From contig CP110631.1 in NCBI GenBank assembly GCA_026210745.1, positions 2,294,001-2,358,000 of the forward strand: 64,000 bases of DNA, given 5' to 3'. The translations under genes and the position numbers were made by a program. The stretch's first letter is position 1, and each line of letters begins with the position of its first letter. Under the pieces are notes generated by a model. It had not been told where the DNA came from, made no database searches, and saw nothing but the letters and a program-made list of their open reading frames with translations. Positions 10,648 to 22,883 of this stretch are shown one piece after another. This DNA is from Exobasidium rhododendri. Its lineage: Eukaryota; Basidiomycota; Exobasidiomycetes; Exobasidiales; Exobasidiaceae.

Positions 10648-12809
10648 ATGGTATGTCGTAAGATTGTGTCCTATTCCCTGTGCGCACCTTCTCTTATCGT
10701 CTTGCACCGTGACAGGAGTCGCAGGAAATTCACGCAGCAGCGAGTCTTGTCAATATGAAGAGGAGAACCCTTCCTTTCGTTCAGAATCTCATTGACATTC
10801 AACTGCCTTCCCTTGTATCGCCTTATCGGAACTCGTACACAACTTCTTTGAGCCCTCGCGGTCATCACCAGTCTACCGAACGATCTACTCTTACACAGCT
10901 GGACGGGAAATTGCTAGCAGGTGGTCGTACTTCACCGCTATTGTACACGCATTTGGCACCATGTACACCAGCTCTCTCTAGCAGCGAATTCTCTTTCAGC
11001 GGCATGCCTTACTTTACTTCCCACCCCTCTAGTCCCCCACAAGTGTCTTTGAGCGTGCAAGCATATCAGCAGAATCGCACCAAGACATACCACGGATTGA
11101 AAGATTCGCCGACGTATCGTCTTTCTTCCTTGCCACAACCATTCTATTATCGACCGCATGCCAGCAAGGATACCAGCTCCAGCAACGGTCAGACATCACC
11201 TCTGCTAGACAGCTTTTCTTTTCCTTCGACAACCTTATACCCTCACGAACACAATTTGACTCTGGCCCCTATCCATCAGATTTGCCAAGAAAATGCTCGA
11301 TCGCCTTCTTTACTCCGTAAAGATCCTTTCACCCGTAAAGATCCTTTCACCCGTAATGATCCTGCGGAAGAGAAGGTGACTCCGTTCTCTCGATCACTCA
11401 CCCCAGCTTTCAGTGGTACATGCGGCATTGGCACCGGCGAAGCTAAAGCTCAATCTCCGCCAGGTGAACCTACCTTGAATTTACCGTCGAAGAGAAGAAA
11501 GCTTCGCTCTAGCGCCCATCAACCCTTGCGAAAGAGGCTTCAACTGACTTTCAAGAACAAGGAAACGAGGAAGCAAAAGGAGATGAATTTTATCGTCGAA
11601 TGGAGTCAATCACTTCGACGTTATCTGGATGCTGCCCAGACGGATCTCTTTGCTGCTAGAGCCGGTTCCATCATCCTTACTCACCCTGCAGTCAAAACGG
11701 GCAACACCTTTCGCAGTAAAGAGAAGAAGTCGATGAGCTTTGCTAGTAACACGACCAGAAGTCGAAGCTCCTCAGCGGGTAAAGTTACTACCCATCGCTT
11801 TATTTTGCCCATCGATGCGATCAAGTTCAACATGCAGAATTGGAACACCGTCAATAAGTTGCAGCAAGGACCTGATTTTGAAGAGCTAAGTGCCAAGTAC
11901 GCCTGTCGCTACGTCTCCTGCATTCGGTGGGAGAACAAGCTGTGGATCACAAAGTGAGGTCTGGGTGGCTGCTAAAAAAAAAGAACACACGAGACTCACT
12001 CTCCCATCTCTTTCGTCTTCCTCTTCAGCTCGGACATCTGCCATATCGTCAAGGTGAGGCACCCACAGTCTCTGAGCACCATCTCGTCAAGATCACCTCA
12101 TGAAGTTGCGTTCTCCTTTCCGTTCCTTTTTAGTTCCGAATGGAGACTCTTGGCTTTGAAATAGTCAATCGGGAGAAGCTGTTCGAAGGTGTCTATTCAG
12201 AGTAAGTTCGCTCTACATCCGTGTCGTTGCCCTCTCTGTCCCATATGGATGTTGCCCACACTGCCTTCACCTCTTCTCTCTCTTTCTCGCCACGACAGCC
12301 TTCGAACGGTAGCACGAGATGACTACCGTTTCGAGAAAGCCAAGGTGGGGAGCGCCGCGATCGATGCATACTACCATCGCTCTTACTCATTGCCCTCTTT
12401 TCCTTCCTTCCCACCCCCCCATTCTTTTGCAGAGTCCCTTTCTCAACGCCTTGGAAGAGTGAGACAAGAAGGACTCCTCTGTAGAGAGACCTCGTCGACA
12501 CACGTACTAAGGTCTGCTCCCCCCTCCTCTCCTCGTCTTCTCCATTCAGATACGGATGCATTTCGATGCACAAGACGCAGAAGCTGTATCATTGGTCCAG
12601 CGTCAAGCACGATCAGCTATTCCTCAAGGCAATGACAAGAGTGGTCAACGGTGCAGAGACGTGCAAGGCCGTTCGTCAGCCCGCCTTTGACCTTTGCAGC
12701 CGCAGAAAGCCGATCGAGGTGAGTGAAGCATCGAAAGCATAGGCTGCATCGGGGAGGGGCGTTCGCTCACACCTTCCCCTCTCCTTAGTCAATCGTCTGT
12801 CAAGTATAG
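10648..12809 (+). CDS. Divergent Ste12-type (STE domain) transcription factor
   Basis: Ste12-family regulators act downstream of the pheromone and filamentation MAP kinases. Exons: 10648-10650 (ATG only), 10716-11953, 12029-12053, 12134-12201, 12299-12344, 12433-12458, 12550-12718, 12789-12809, giving about 531 residues. The STE domain is clear once spliced: FNMQNW, YVSCIRWENKLWIT, NSDICHIVKFRMETLGFEIV, EGVYSDLRTV, SPFLNALEEYGC and KTQKLYHWSSVKHDQLFLKA follow the Ste12 order. It differs from typical Ste12 in three ways: about 390 residues precede the domain, the loop between NW and SC is about seven residues longer, and no C2H2 zinc fingers follow. The 3' end is the weakest part. A TAG at 12807-12809 ends the simplest model, but an acceptor near 12960 would open a longer tail that overlaps PDX2. 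Confidence 0.8.
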
Positions 12810-13077
12810 GACAATGCGGCCCCCACCAACTCCTGCCCCATTCTTTTCCCCCCTTCCTTTTCCTGCTTGTAAATGTGCTTCGCTGTCTCCCCCATTCTTC
12901 TCTACTTCCAATCCAATACAAAGGGTATACTACCTTCACCCGCCTGATCTTGCCTTAGCGAAACGGCTTTGCCCTGGAGTGCGAGTGCGAGTGCGATCGA
13001 TCTGGGCGGCCGATCTGGACAAACGATCCTTGTACAATTCTCCAACGTTTATGGCATTACAAGGAGAACAGGGCCGT

Positions 13078-14214
13078 CTATGAAGAGTCTGTACATGCAC
13101 AGGTCCGAATGAAGAACTCATGCAAGCGAGCGTCGTTGGTCAGTTCGGGATGGAAGCTTGTGCACATGATACGGCCTTGTTTCAAAGCCACGATCATCGA
13201 GTCGTGTGCAGGTCGGTTGCCGACGACGGAAGTCGACTCCTCTGCCTTGTCTTCAGCACCCCCAACACTGCCCTTTGCTCCTCGCGGGAGGCGCGATAAT
13301 GTCGCAAGTATCTCCAACGGCGGCCTCTCCTTTCTCTTTTCTCCAGCTCGCTCTAGAGGAGGCGCTACAGCCAATTGAACTACGGAGGAGGAAGAAGAGG
13401 AGGAAGCAGAAGTGACGGAGGAAAGGGAAGATAGACGAAGCTGAATCGGTGGACGTGTATCATCTTCTTGTCGTCGCTGAGGCTTGATGACGAGGTTCTC
13501 GTGAGGCTCTCCTTGACCGCGAGCTACCAAAGTCGGCTCGGTTGATTTTACAGACAAGATGTCGTATGGAAGTAAGAGACTGTCGATGATGGGTGCTCGG
13601 ATAAAGACGCCTGAGAAAGTAGTCGAGCCTGACACAGACGTCACTTGACTCGTTTTCGATAGACCAGATATTGACAGCTGCTCCTCAAAGGAGTCTACCT
13701 GGGTGAGAAGGGAAAGCACTTAGTATCTTGTGATGAAATCAACGTTTTACCCCCCCCCCTCTTCCTCTTCCTCTGCCCCATACTACTGCTTTGGACTCAC
13801 TTGAGTACCGAATCCGTTCCTACCCACTCGGATGTCTAGTCCTCCTAGCAACTCCTGGCCACTTTTCTTACCACCAGAAGCTTCCCTTGCAAGTAAGATC
13901 ATGCCTGCACAAGTACCCCAGGTTGGCTTGTCGTCTCGCACCCAAGCCCTCAATGGTTCCAACAAGCCTGCTCGTTGTGCCCCCAATGCAATCGCCGTCG
14001 ATTCACCTCCAGGAATGATCAAAGCTGAACATTGCTCCAAATCAGATGGCTTACGAACAGGTATACCCTGCAAGTGAAGTATCTTCTTATGACTTGTTTC
14101 GTACGGGTTGAGTCGCTCGATGTGCTGCAAGTGCTCTCGAAAGGCTCCTTGCAGGGCCAAGACACCAACTACTAGCGATGCCGATGATGATGATTCATGG
14201 CTTTCACTTGCCAT
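13078..14214 (-). CDS. PDX2: Pyridoxal 5'-phosphate synthase glutaminase subunit Pdx2/Sno
   Basis: This is the class I glutamine amidotransferase that feeds ammonia to Pdx1/Snz in the deoxyxylulose-independent vitamin B6 pathway. Exons: 13801-14214 and 13078-13698, giving 344 residues. Visible motifs are the start VVGVLALQGAFREH, the oxyanion-region PGGEST, the nucleophile loop GTCAGMI and, near the C-terminus, the catalytic SFHPEL. The family usually has about 190-250 residues. The excess is a Ser/Arg-rich insertion of roughly 90 residues just before the catalytic His-Glu strand. I use ATG at 14214 because the upstream extension opens with TTG. The Pdx1 partner is not in this window. Confidence 0.93.
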
Positions 14215-14484
14215 CAGTGAATGCTGCTTGCCCTGGCCGTGATCCAAACTATTCCTTGCGCTGTGTTGGGGCCTCTATCACACACCAAGAGCCTCGAGTA
14301 TAGAGACCAAAGATCAGGCTTCCATCTGCAATCTAAAGGAAAAAGAGAGAAATGAGCGCGCCTCCTCTCCCCACGTGTGATAGCGTGTTGGTTGCACTTT
14401 CTGGACCATCAGGGTGACTTGCTCTCTACCTGTTACTTTCCATAGGTGTGGTGATCTTCTAAAGCAGTGGTAGTGACACGGGAG

Positions 14485-17400
14485 ATGAATAGCTATCCCG
14501 CAGAGCTGATCCAGCATCACTATGCGTGTATGCTTGTATCGGGTCTGCTGCCATCGCAAGGTCAGATACCGTCGTCTGAAGCAAATAGAAGCCACCAAGC
14601 TCTGGTCGATGAGGCAGGATCTAGCCCGGCAGTGTCGGCTACAGGTCCCTCTTCACAAGGATCTTCGTCAAGGGCTCCTACGCCATCGCAGGCTTTTCCT
14701 TCGGTAGCGAAAGATCTCTGTGACATATTTTCAGCTCGAGGTCGTAATTCGATTTGGGACCCGGCGAAATCGCAGAGCGAAGTCTTTCATACGATCTTGG
14801 TCGATAATGTGAGCAGCTCAGGATACCGTACTGCGAATGCGACTTCTAGGTGACCTGCTGAATGTGAAGTTTTTGCTTTCCGCTCTAGAATGTGAGGTTA
14901 CCACCCAAGAAGACGAGACTTACCCCAAGAACCTTGAATGCAACAGCAGCCGAACAGCAGTCCACTCTGGCTTCACTACAGCCTCGATCTCCGCTTTCCC
15001 CACTTCACCCATCTTCCCCTCTTTTTCCCGACGGTCTCATTGCGCCCGTGTGGATACGAAAGCATCGAGAGCTAGTGCCATCTGTGTTTGTATCGTTTTA
15101 TTGCCTTACTGAGCAAGTAGCAGAGTCAGGAAGCGAGCCAGAAGAAGGCAACGAACTGGCGGAAAGGAATCCAAACTCGAGTGGGCAGATAGCAGGGAAA
15201 TTGAATGTGGCAGAGCTCAAAAGGAGAGATGAAGACTTGATTCGTGTCATTTCCGAACGAAAAAGGACGCTGAGCGAGAGAGGGATCAAATTTACAGTAG
15301 TGCTCTTGACGACGAGATCGATGCTGGAATCACCCTCGCTCGAATCGAGACTGTCCTACATTCGAAGATCTTCCCAATTGGACTCCAAAGCGTCACTCTT
15401 CGTGCTCACACCAGTGTCAAGAGCTGAACTCGGTGACTTTGCAACGTCTTTGCAAAGTGCACTGTATGAATCAGCGCAAGACTACTATCGAGAGCATTAC
15501 AGGAGGGCTAAAAGGAAAAGATCAAAGTACCCACCCCCCGCCACAACAATCTCTCAAATTATGACTGCAGCATCGGATATTCGTGGAAGTCCTATCAAAG
15601 ATACACCTCTGAGTAAAGAAGGTTGGCTAGCTAGAAACAGCTACAAACTAGGAACATTTGCCGAATTGATGTCGAGGGATACGAACGATGCTTTAGGTCA
15701 TTACCTTGGTACGTATCAAGTACTGGTGAATGAATTGCTCGCTTCTACGATGTTTCTGCCCCCTCGAACAAAGCGATGGGCAGAAGCCAAAGTGTTGAGT
15801 GACTGTATCAGCTTCAAGATTTGCAAAATCCACCTCTACAGGAACGATGGTGACAGCGCTTGGGAGCAATTCAAGATCCATATCAAGCGTTTCACCGAAT
15901 TAAGTCAAGGATGGGGAATAGGAGAAATGACGTTCGAGTATTGGAGTTGGTTGGGCAAGCAGTGAGTAGTGGTGGAAGAAGTAGGTGTGGGGGATCTGGC
16001 ATGGCTCTTATTAATCTCCACATTTCCCTTGCCCATGTCGTTTTGGTAGATATCGACTGATGGGCGACCTACTCGATGTTGCGACGAGAGAGGTGGCCGG
16101 TGCGCCATTACCTCCCTTGCAGCTGCCTATTCACCTGCCAATGATGCCTACCTTCTTGCTGCACCCATCACACCTACCAACGCCTACAGCCAATGGACTC
16201 TTTCCGCCCTCTAACAATCCTCAACACGGCAGTCTTGCAACCCCGAATGACTTCGCCCTTCAATCTCATGTCGTGCCTGCCGACGTGTGTCCAGGAGCAG
16301 GCGCTTGCTTCTATATTGCTGGCATTTGTGCCATGGAAAGATGGCAACGATTCAAACGAATGATCTGGGATGAAGAAAATGACAAGAGCAAGAAGGAAGA
16401 AGGAGCATGGTCTACCTTGACACAAGAAAAGAAGATAGATCATGCAGCCCAAGCAATAGAAGTATTCACCAAAGCACACGAAGTCTTCAAGAGACAAGAC
16501 CTACAACGGCAGTCTCTGTTGGTAGCGTCCAAGATTGCTTATGCGTACGTAGAAGGTAATCAGTACGAAATGGCCCTGCGATTCTTGGAAAGGATAGTAA
16601 AGTCATATCGAGCAGATGGCTGGCCTGTTCAGGTTAGATCGTTGCTACTGCTTACACTTGAATGTGCTCGGGAGAGTAAGAATGTAGAGAGTCAAGGAAG
16701 AGCTCTGTGGCTACTATTGTCCCTTAAGTGTGACACAGTAGGCGCTCAGCGGGAGGCGGCTCTGAAGGCGCTTCAAGAATGGCAGAGTCTCCCTCTTGAA
16801 GAGGACAGCAAGACCTTGACGATAGAAAGCGGTGGTGAAAACGGTGTTCTGCTTGTCGAAAGTACGTTTGCGAAGAGCCACGTAGCCTTGGATGATCAAG
16901 GTGTTCTCTTTCAAATTCGTTGCAGCAGTCCGGGCGGCCTCTCTTTACCCGGCGTCCACTTTGAGGAGATGCATGTCTATTTTTCTGATCGAGTCACGCC
17001 CTACGTGGTTCATCACGAGGCTAGCGACGATGCTCATCAAGTCTCTAGTACGCTTCTCGACGTTGGTACGCTCTTTCTCGGCAGAATTGAAGAAAGCAAA
17101 ACGATAGGGAAAGCCGATCTGCGGTGGTGGACCAGAGGAACAATACTAGCACTACAGGGCACGGTTCTTCCTTTCAAGGTGGGGCCATTGCAGGTTGAAA
17201 AGATCAGCCTGCTAGGAAGTGGCGGCACACGCTTTTCCTTGGACTTCCACCTGCCAAGAGAGGAAGACTTGCGATCAGCGTATATTCAGAAGCAGTGGTT
17301 GGTCGGAGTCAATCCAGCTCGGCATGTCACCCTGCCCTTTCAAGAAGATCGAGACGGCGTTGCGATACAGAAGCGGCAACATAAAGTCACAGTGAACATC

Positions 17401-18933
17401 ACTCACCAAACGGAAGCTTTCCTTGAAGAAGCCTTTCCTATCACGCTTGTTATTAGGAACGAAGACGCAGTAGCTTTGCAGTGTCTCGTGGAGGTCGCCA
17501 TGCAGGGGTCTCCGCCAGATGACGCCACTGACCGCCTCTGGATCATGAACAAGAAAGCAGAAACGATGGCGAGTAGATTGGAAGAGGTAGAAGTGGGGGT
17601 CATCGAGACTGGTGCGACACTGTCGCATACCATTTTCTTGTCTTGCCAACAACATTTGAGGCCCAGGACGGTGGAGCTTGTAGTCAAGACTGTCATTCAG
17701 GGCGACCACACTGAATCGAGAACGAGCGAGTCATTCCACACCGTCACTGTGCCGCTCAAACAGCTGTTCAACGCCACCTTCCATGCTGCATGGAGAGCTG
17801 TCAACGACTCGACGCTTGGTCTGCCTCTCCCTGATGGTGCTTCTGCTATCGCTGGTCGAAAACCTTCCATTACAGTCTCCGACATGGATGAAAAGGAAAG
17901 CAACGAAGGCGGTGGTGAGACGACGCTGTTGAAGCACATCGAAAGGGATGCTCAAACAACGACTTCTTCATCGATTGCATCCGTCAATGCGAGCGTCGCG
18001 GTTTTAGCAAAGGAAGAGATCTTCATTAGAGCCGTCACTCTTCTATTAAACAAAGAAAGCAGACACTTGCGCATTCCAACATTGGGGCCGGATCCAAATC
18101 TGCAGATCGAAAGACTGAACGTTTCTTCGTCTTGGATGAATGGGGATCGATGGGGGGCAGTCTTTGACGTGGAGATTCTCAACGAGAGTATCACAGGGTT
18201 CGCCATTGAAGGCGATGATGGTGTCCTTAGACCTACGGGCCAGCTCGAGATCCAGTGGAGGAGGAACAATGATATATCCACGACTGGTGAAGAAACGATG
18301 AACCTGTCGCACGTCGAAGTGCCTCTACTAGCACCGCCTCACTTACTGCCCAGGATCGTCGTCTCAGTCTCTTCCAGCACGACGTTTGAGCAACCTCTAG
18401 TAATGTTGTTGTCGATTATGAATCCATCCAAGCTGTCGTCAGAAGTCTTCGTCACCATGGATGATGCTCTTTCTGACTTTGGCATCTTGTCCCACAAGTC
18501 TTTCACAGTACCGTTGATGGCAAAGAGTACAAGGAGTGTGCCTGTCCATGTCTTGTCAAAGAGTGTCAAAGGTGCGGCAATCTCACAAGGCATTCGTCAC
18601 TTGCCCAAGCTCCGTGCTTGGCAGAAGGATCGTAGGATCAAGAAGGAAAGAGGAGCAGAAGAGAATGCAGGATTGTCGTCGTTATCATCCACTACTGCGT
18701 CATCGTCGCCACTACCGGCCCCAGACGTAGCTGCAACGTATACGCCCATCATGAATCACCAGCGCGGTGGTGGCCTCCCTCTCGAGGTGCAATTACGATA
18801 CTCGAAATCCACCTCGACTTCTCAACAGTCAAGCAGTAGTCAAGCTAACCTCATCAATCAACTACAAGCAGAGACGCAGAAAAGCGGTGCTTGGACTGTC
18901 TACCTTTACTCGCAAGTCGAGACGGGACAGTAG
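14485..18933 (+). CDS. TRAPPC11: TRAPP complex subunit TRAPPC11 (foie gras and gryzun protein)
   Basis: TRAPPC11 is a subunit of the TRAPP III tether, which works in ER-Golgi traffic and autophagy. Exons: 14485-14808, 14889-15961 and 16050-18933, giving 1426 residues. The N-terminal alpha/beta part contains GLIAPVWIRKHRELVPSV. The foie gras domain starts near residue 350 with GWLARNSYKLGTFAELMSRD, continues with KRWAEAKVLSDCISFKICKI and TFEYWSWLGKQYRLMGDL across the second intron, and has TPR-like helices behind it. The second half is beta-rich, as expected for the gryzun region. I chose ATG at 14485; the frame upstream has only GTG. The gene is absent from baker's yeast but present in many filamentous fungi and animals. 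It lies head to head with PDX2, with 270 bases between the starts. Confidence 0.9.
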
Positions 18934-19090
18934 CCACAATCAATCTCAATCACTCCACGCTTGTAGTCTAGTCTTTCTCTTCCCACCTTTACCCAGACGT
19001 ACCCTCGCTACGCTGGAGTATATAGATTGCCAATCGAGAGGAAGGAGGGAGAGAACGAAGGAAGAGGGAGAGAGAAAGAAGGAGGGAAGG

Positions 19091-19109
19091 GAGAGAGAGA
19101 GAGAGAGAG
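19091..19109. repeat. GA dinucleotide run
   Basis: Nineteen bases of uninterrupted GA in the short convergent gap between the TRAPPC11 and CBP80 stop codons, within a wider purine-rich tract (19040-19110). Confidence 0.85.
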
Positions 19110-19124
19110 TGCAATGGTGGACTC

Positions 19125-22100
19125 CTACTCGCTCGCCATCTGACATGCGCTGTTGAACACAGAATAGAGGTGACCTTCTCGAGGCAATGCGGCGAAAACG
19201 TTGGCCACAATTGTTTCACGATTGGCAGCGAGATGTTTGTTGAACTGATGAGTAGAGGACTCGCTTATCAGTACGGAACTGCCGCTTACTCTTCCTTCCA
19301 TCATCAGACTGCCCCTGCACTCACCAGACGACAATATTCCCTATACCAAGCAATGAGCCACCAAGTCTGCCATTGAGCCTCGTTATTCCCCTCGTGACCG
19401 CTTCGTCTCCAGATCTCGCTGTCTTGATCTTGAGATCGCAGCAAGCTTACAAATCCGCGAAGGACATCGATGAGGACTTTGCGTTGCTCGTTGGTGACGT
19501 TGGTGAAGAGAATCTGAACTTCCTCCACCGTCTGCGCCTTTCCCTTCTTCTCTTCTTCAGTCTGAGCGGACGGATTGGTGGCAGAGTTGGTTGGTTGATG
19601 TGCTTGTAGTGCGGCTGGCAAGGGTGGCAGATCTGGCCTTCTCGGTAGTGTGCTAGTGGTGACTCCGCTCGGAAAGAGTGACACCTTACTGTTACTACTC
19701 GTAGACTCACCACCCGCTCCCGCAGTCTTCTTGTGCTCTGCCTCTTCCACCATGTTATCACCTGCTTCCTCAGCGGCTCTCTGCTTCTCTGCCTTATCGG
19801 ACTCTTGCCGTAGGAGGACGTCTAATCGCTTCTGCACCTGATCGACTCGGCCATTCACTTTGTTGACGGTCAACTTGATCAGTTCCCACCAATTAAAGGT
19901 ACTCCAATCTCGCACTCCGTCCAGCGTGTTTCCATCTTGCAGAATCAGGGACGGCAGTCCAATGGGAGGAGTAAAGACAAAGTGTATCACGTCCGTCGGT
20001 TCTACCAATCGATACTGAAGCAGCTTGTCGACACAAATTTGAATCCACTGCGGCGACTTGCCCCAGAATCTTGCTGTACTCGCTAGCATGACCAATCTCA
20101 TCAAAGGAGTGGTGGTCATCTGACGTAGTAACGGGTGATACTTTTCCAAGACATTGAGCAAATGAGAGAAACTTCGACTTCCGATACTCAAGATGACTTG
20201 AATGATGACATCTCGTATGACAATCTCAGCTTGCTCTTCCGATGCTACTTTGACCGTCGACGAAGTAGAAAGATCGTCTGTCGAAGGGAGAAAGGACGAT
20301 GAAGTGGAGTCGGGGGAGATTTCCTTCTTGAAGCTTTCCATTTCTGCCAAGATGACCTCTGCTGTTGCTCTAGCTCGAAGAGACTGAACGAGCGATAAGG
20401 CTCTCTCTCGGAATGGATGTCCCTCGACGGCGTAAGTGAAAGAAGGAGCAGGCTCTTCCGTTGCCATTAATTTGCCCTTCACTTCCTCGGGCAGCGTGGT
20501 GGAGATCCTGTCGTGGTAAGCCAATCGTACCTCTAGTTCTACGATCCTCCTTGCAAAGGCCAATTTCGGGCTTGAAAGTGACTGGTCCATATCTGGAATC
20601 CACTCTTTCCAGTTCCAGTTGAAGTTGAAGTTACTCAAGTGAACGCTAAACCAATCAGCAAACCTTCTTATCGTCTCTCCTTCTGCTCTTCCTGAGTCGA
20701 CGATGTTGTATACCCTTCGGACGCTTTTACCCATGGCAGGTGCGATGCTCTGTGGATTCAAAGTGACGACTTCTCGAAGTAGAGAAGTGTAATAAAGAGG
20801 CTTTTGAGGAGGTGTAGGGAGGACAAGAGCGGTAGACAGGATGCATTCGACGATCATTTCATCCAAGTTCCAACCACCTTCTGCTGTACCATCCTCTCCA
20901 ACTTGCCACTGATCTTCTACTTCACCAAAAATTCCGTTCTCTGGTGACGTGCTCTTGCCTACAAACGTCCCCTTTCGCACCCACCTCGCCGAGTCGAACA
21001 AGATCCTGGAACACTCCCTTCGATTTACTTGATACAAGTCGATGATGTCGTAAAAGATAGATCGAATGATGACGCCGGCAGGTGATGAAGAAGACGGAAC
21101 AGTATCCTTGAACCACTTTGCCGTGCGGGGGACTCTTTCCAGCCCGGCGCCAGAACGATATCGATCCTCCACCAGCACGGCTCCATTGCTGTCACGCTTG
21201 TCTTTGCGGTGTGAGTTGGTCCTGCCATTTGAATTGCCTTCCGTTGAAGACTCTTCCAGAGCATGACCAGATGTTCCTTCTGTGAACTCATCGTCTGGGG
21301 GGACCAAGATGTCAGGCAGATTGATGACGCAGTCAGTCTCTATTGGCCCCTTTGCAAGTGCCACGATAGGCGGAGGCAGCAAATCCAAAGGGGAAGGCAG
21401 GAAAGCTGGTCGCCGATATCCTCGCTCTTTAAGCTCATCCAATGCGGCCACTGCTGTCTCAAGCGATTCTTCGTGTAGGAAGTCGTCTTCTTCCGCACTT
21501 GAATCTTCTCTGAGGGCGAGAGGCCGTACCAAGTCAATCTCAACTTGTCTGTACTCCAAAGTGTACTTCTCTACCTTTGCTACCAGATCATCCAATTCCT
21601 CCCTTCCCTTTTCACTATCGTCTGCTCCCAGAAGATCTTTGCCTGCTCGACACAAAGTCTCGACGATGCAAATGGCTGCTCGATCGCCCCTTGCTGCCGT
21701 CACACCAGGTTCTTCCAGCACTGCTGCGAATGAATAGAGTACAGAACGCAGCGAAGATGCTTGAATGATGCCAAGTGGAAGTAACGATGCAAAGAGGTGC
21801 AGCAGCAAACGGACGTTCCGCCAAAGTCGAGCGTCCAAATCTGCGCGAAAAGCAGTGACGAGGTCTCTGATCAGCATCATTCCAAAGTTAGTCGACTTCT
21901 CCGTCGTCATGTCTGTGTCCCATCCGTTCACTGCCGCTTCTCCATCTCCTTCACCAGCTTCTGGTCGAGGTTCATGCTGGATGGGTCTCTTGGGGCTCAG
22001 TGCAAGAAAGCCAAGTAAAGCAGCTATGAGAGGCGTCTTGTGAGGCTGTTCAGTCGTCCTGCAGAAAGAGAAGAAGTAAGATCTCTCATTTCAGTGTCCG

Positions 22101-22581
22101 CACGCTTGATTGTTCGAATGACTTACATGACACGGAATGCTGCAAAAAGACCTTCCAGAGCACGACCACCGTAGTTGCCCTGCTCCTCGACCATTTCTTT
22201 GATGCGAAAGAGCTCGCTTGGAGGGTGAAAGGCATCTGCGCCTTCTTTAAAGTCACCCAAGCGAAAGAGTGAATCTCGAGCCTTCCTCAAATGCCATTCC
22301 TCTGGATCGATTTGTTCTCTGCGAGGAGCATAATTGCCGCCACCACCACCTCGTCCTACGTGGTACCCGCCGCCACCATTGTTACTCCAGTTTCCTCCTC
22401 CTCCTCCTCCTCCTCCTCCTCCACCACCACCGCTGCGTCGTCCACCTCGATGGCGATTTCCTCCGCCGGATCCTCCTCCATAACGCATGCCTCCTCCCCC
22501 ACCGCCGATCGTGGCCCCCTGATCTCTATTTGAGCCGTATATGTTCTGTTCAGCCAGATAGCCTGAATCGTACTCTGACAT
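19125..22581 (-). CDS. CBC1: Nuclear cap-binding complex large subunit CBP80
   Basis: CBP80 (Sto1/NCBP1) pairs with CBP20 on the m7G cap in the nucleus and links capping to splicing, export and decay. Exons: 22127-22581, 19325-22058 and 19125-19244, giving 1102 residues. The first exon opens with a Gly-rich, RNA-binding-like stretch (residues about 25-85) and then DPEEWHLRKARDSLFRLGDF. The first MIF4G repeat spans the first junction (TTEQPHKTPLIAALLGFLAL). Later MIF4G-like repeats include PPQKPLYYTSLLREVVTL and LVMLASTARFWGKSPQWIQI. A last small exon of 39 codons (FNKHLAANRETIVANVFAAL) completes the C-terminal helices. Reading straight through its donor would replace those helices with six residues, so I include the exon. 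Confidence 0.93.
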
Positions 22582-22883
22582 GATGAATACGAGTCAGTGT
22601 ATGCTGAGAAGGGAAAGCACTGTTCTACGTGCACTTGGCGTCACGAATCGGTCCCAGAAGTCGTCTTGGCGTGTGTGTAGCTTTTCGTGTTTTAAGAAGG
22701 TTGTTCGACCTCCAGGCGGGGGGGAATACCTAGCCACGTGGAGCGCCTCCTCCACCCTGAGATTTTGGAGACTTCTAAAATTTTTTTGACATTTTAGAGT
22801 GCGCCATAGCGTTGTATTTAGTGACCACAGCACAATTTACTTGGCGCAGGAAGTGACAGCACCACACCTCGACCGACTGCAGG

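Noticed and set aside
12814-13083. Plus-strand frame of 89 codons after the Ste12-type STE domain
   Set aside because: It cannot be joined in frame to the last good exon by any acceptor I can see, and its first half is poly-Pro noise from C-rich DNA.
13109-13378. Plus-strand frame of 89 codons
   Set aside because: It is antisense to the catalytic end of PDX2. It matters only if the Ste12-type gene extends this far.
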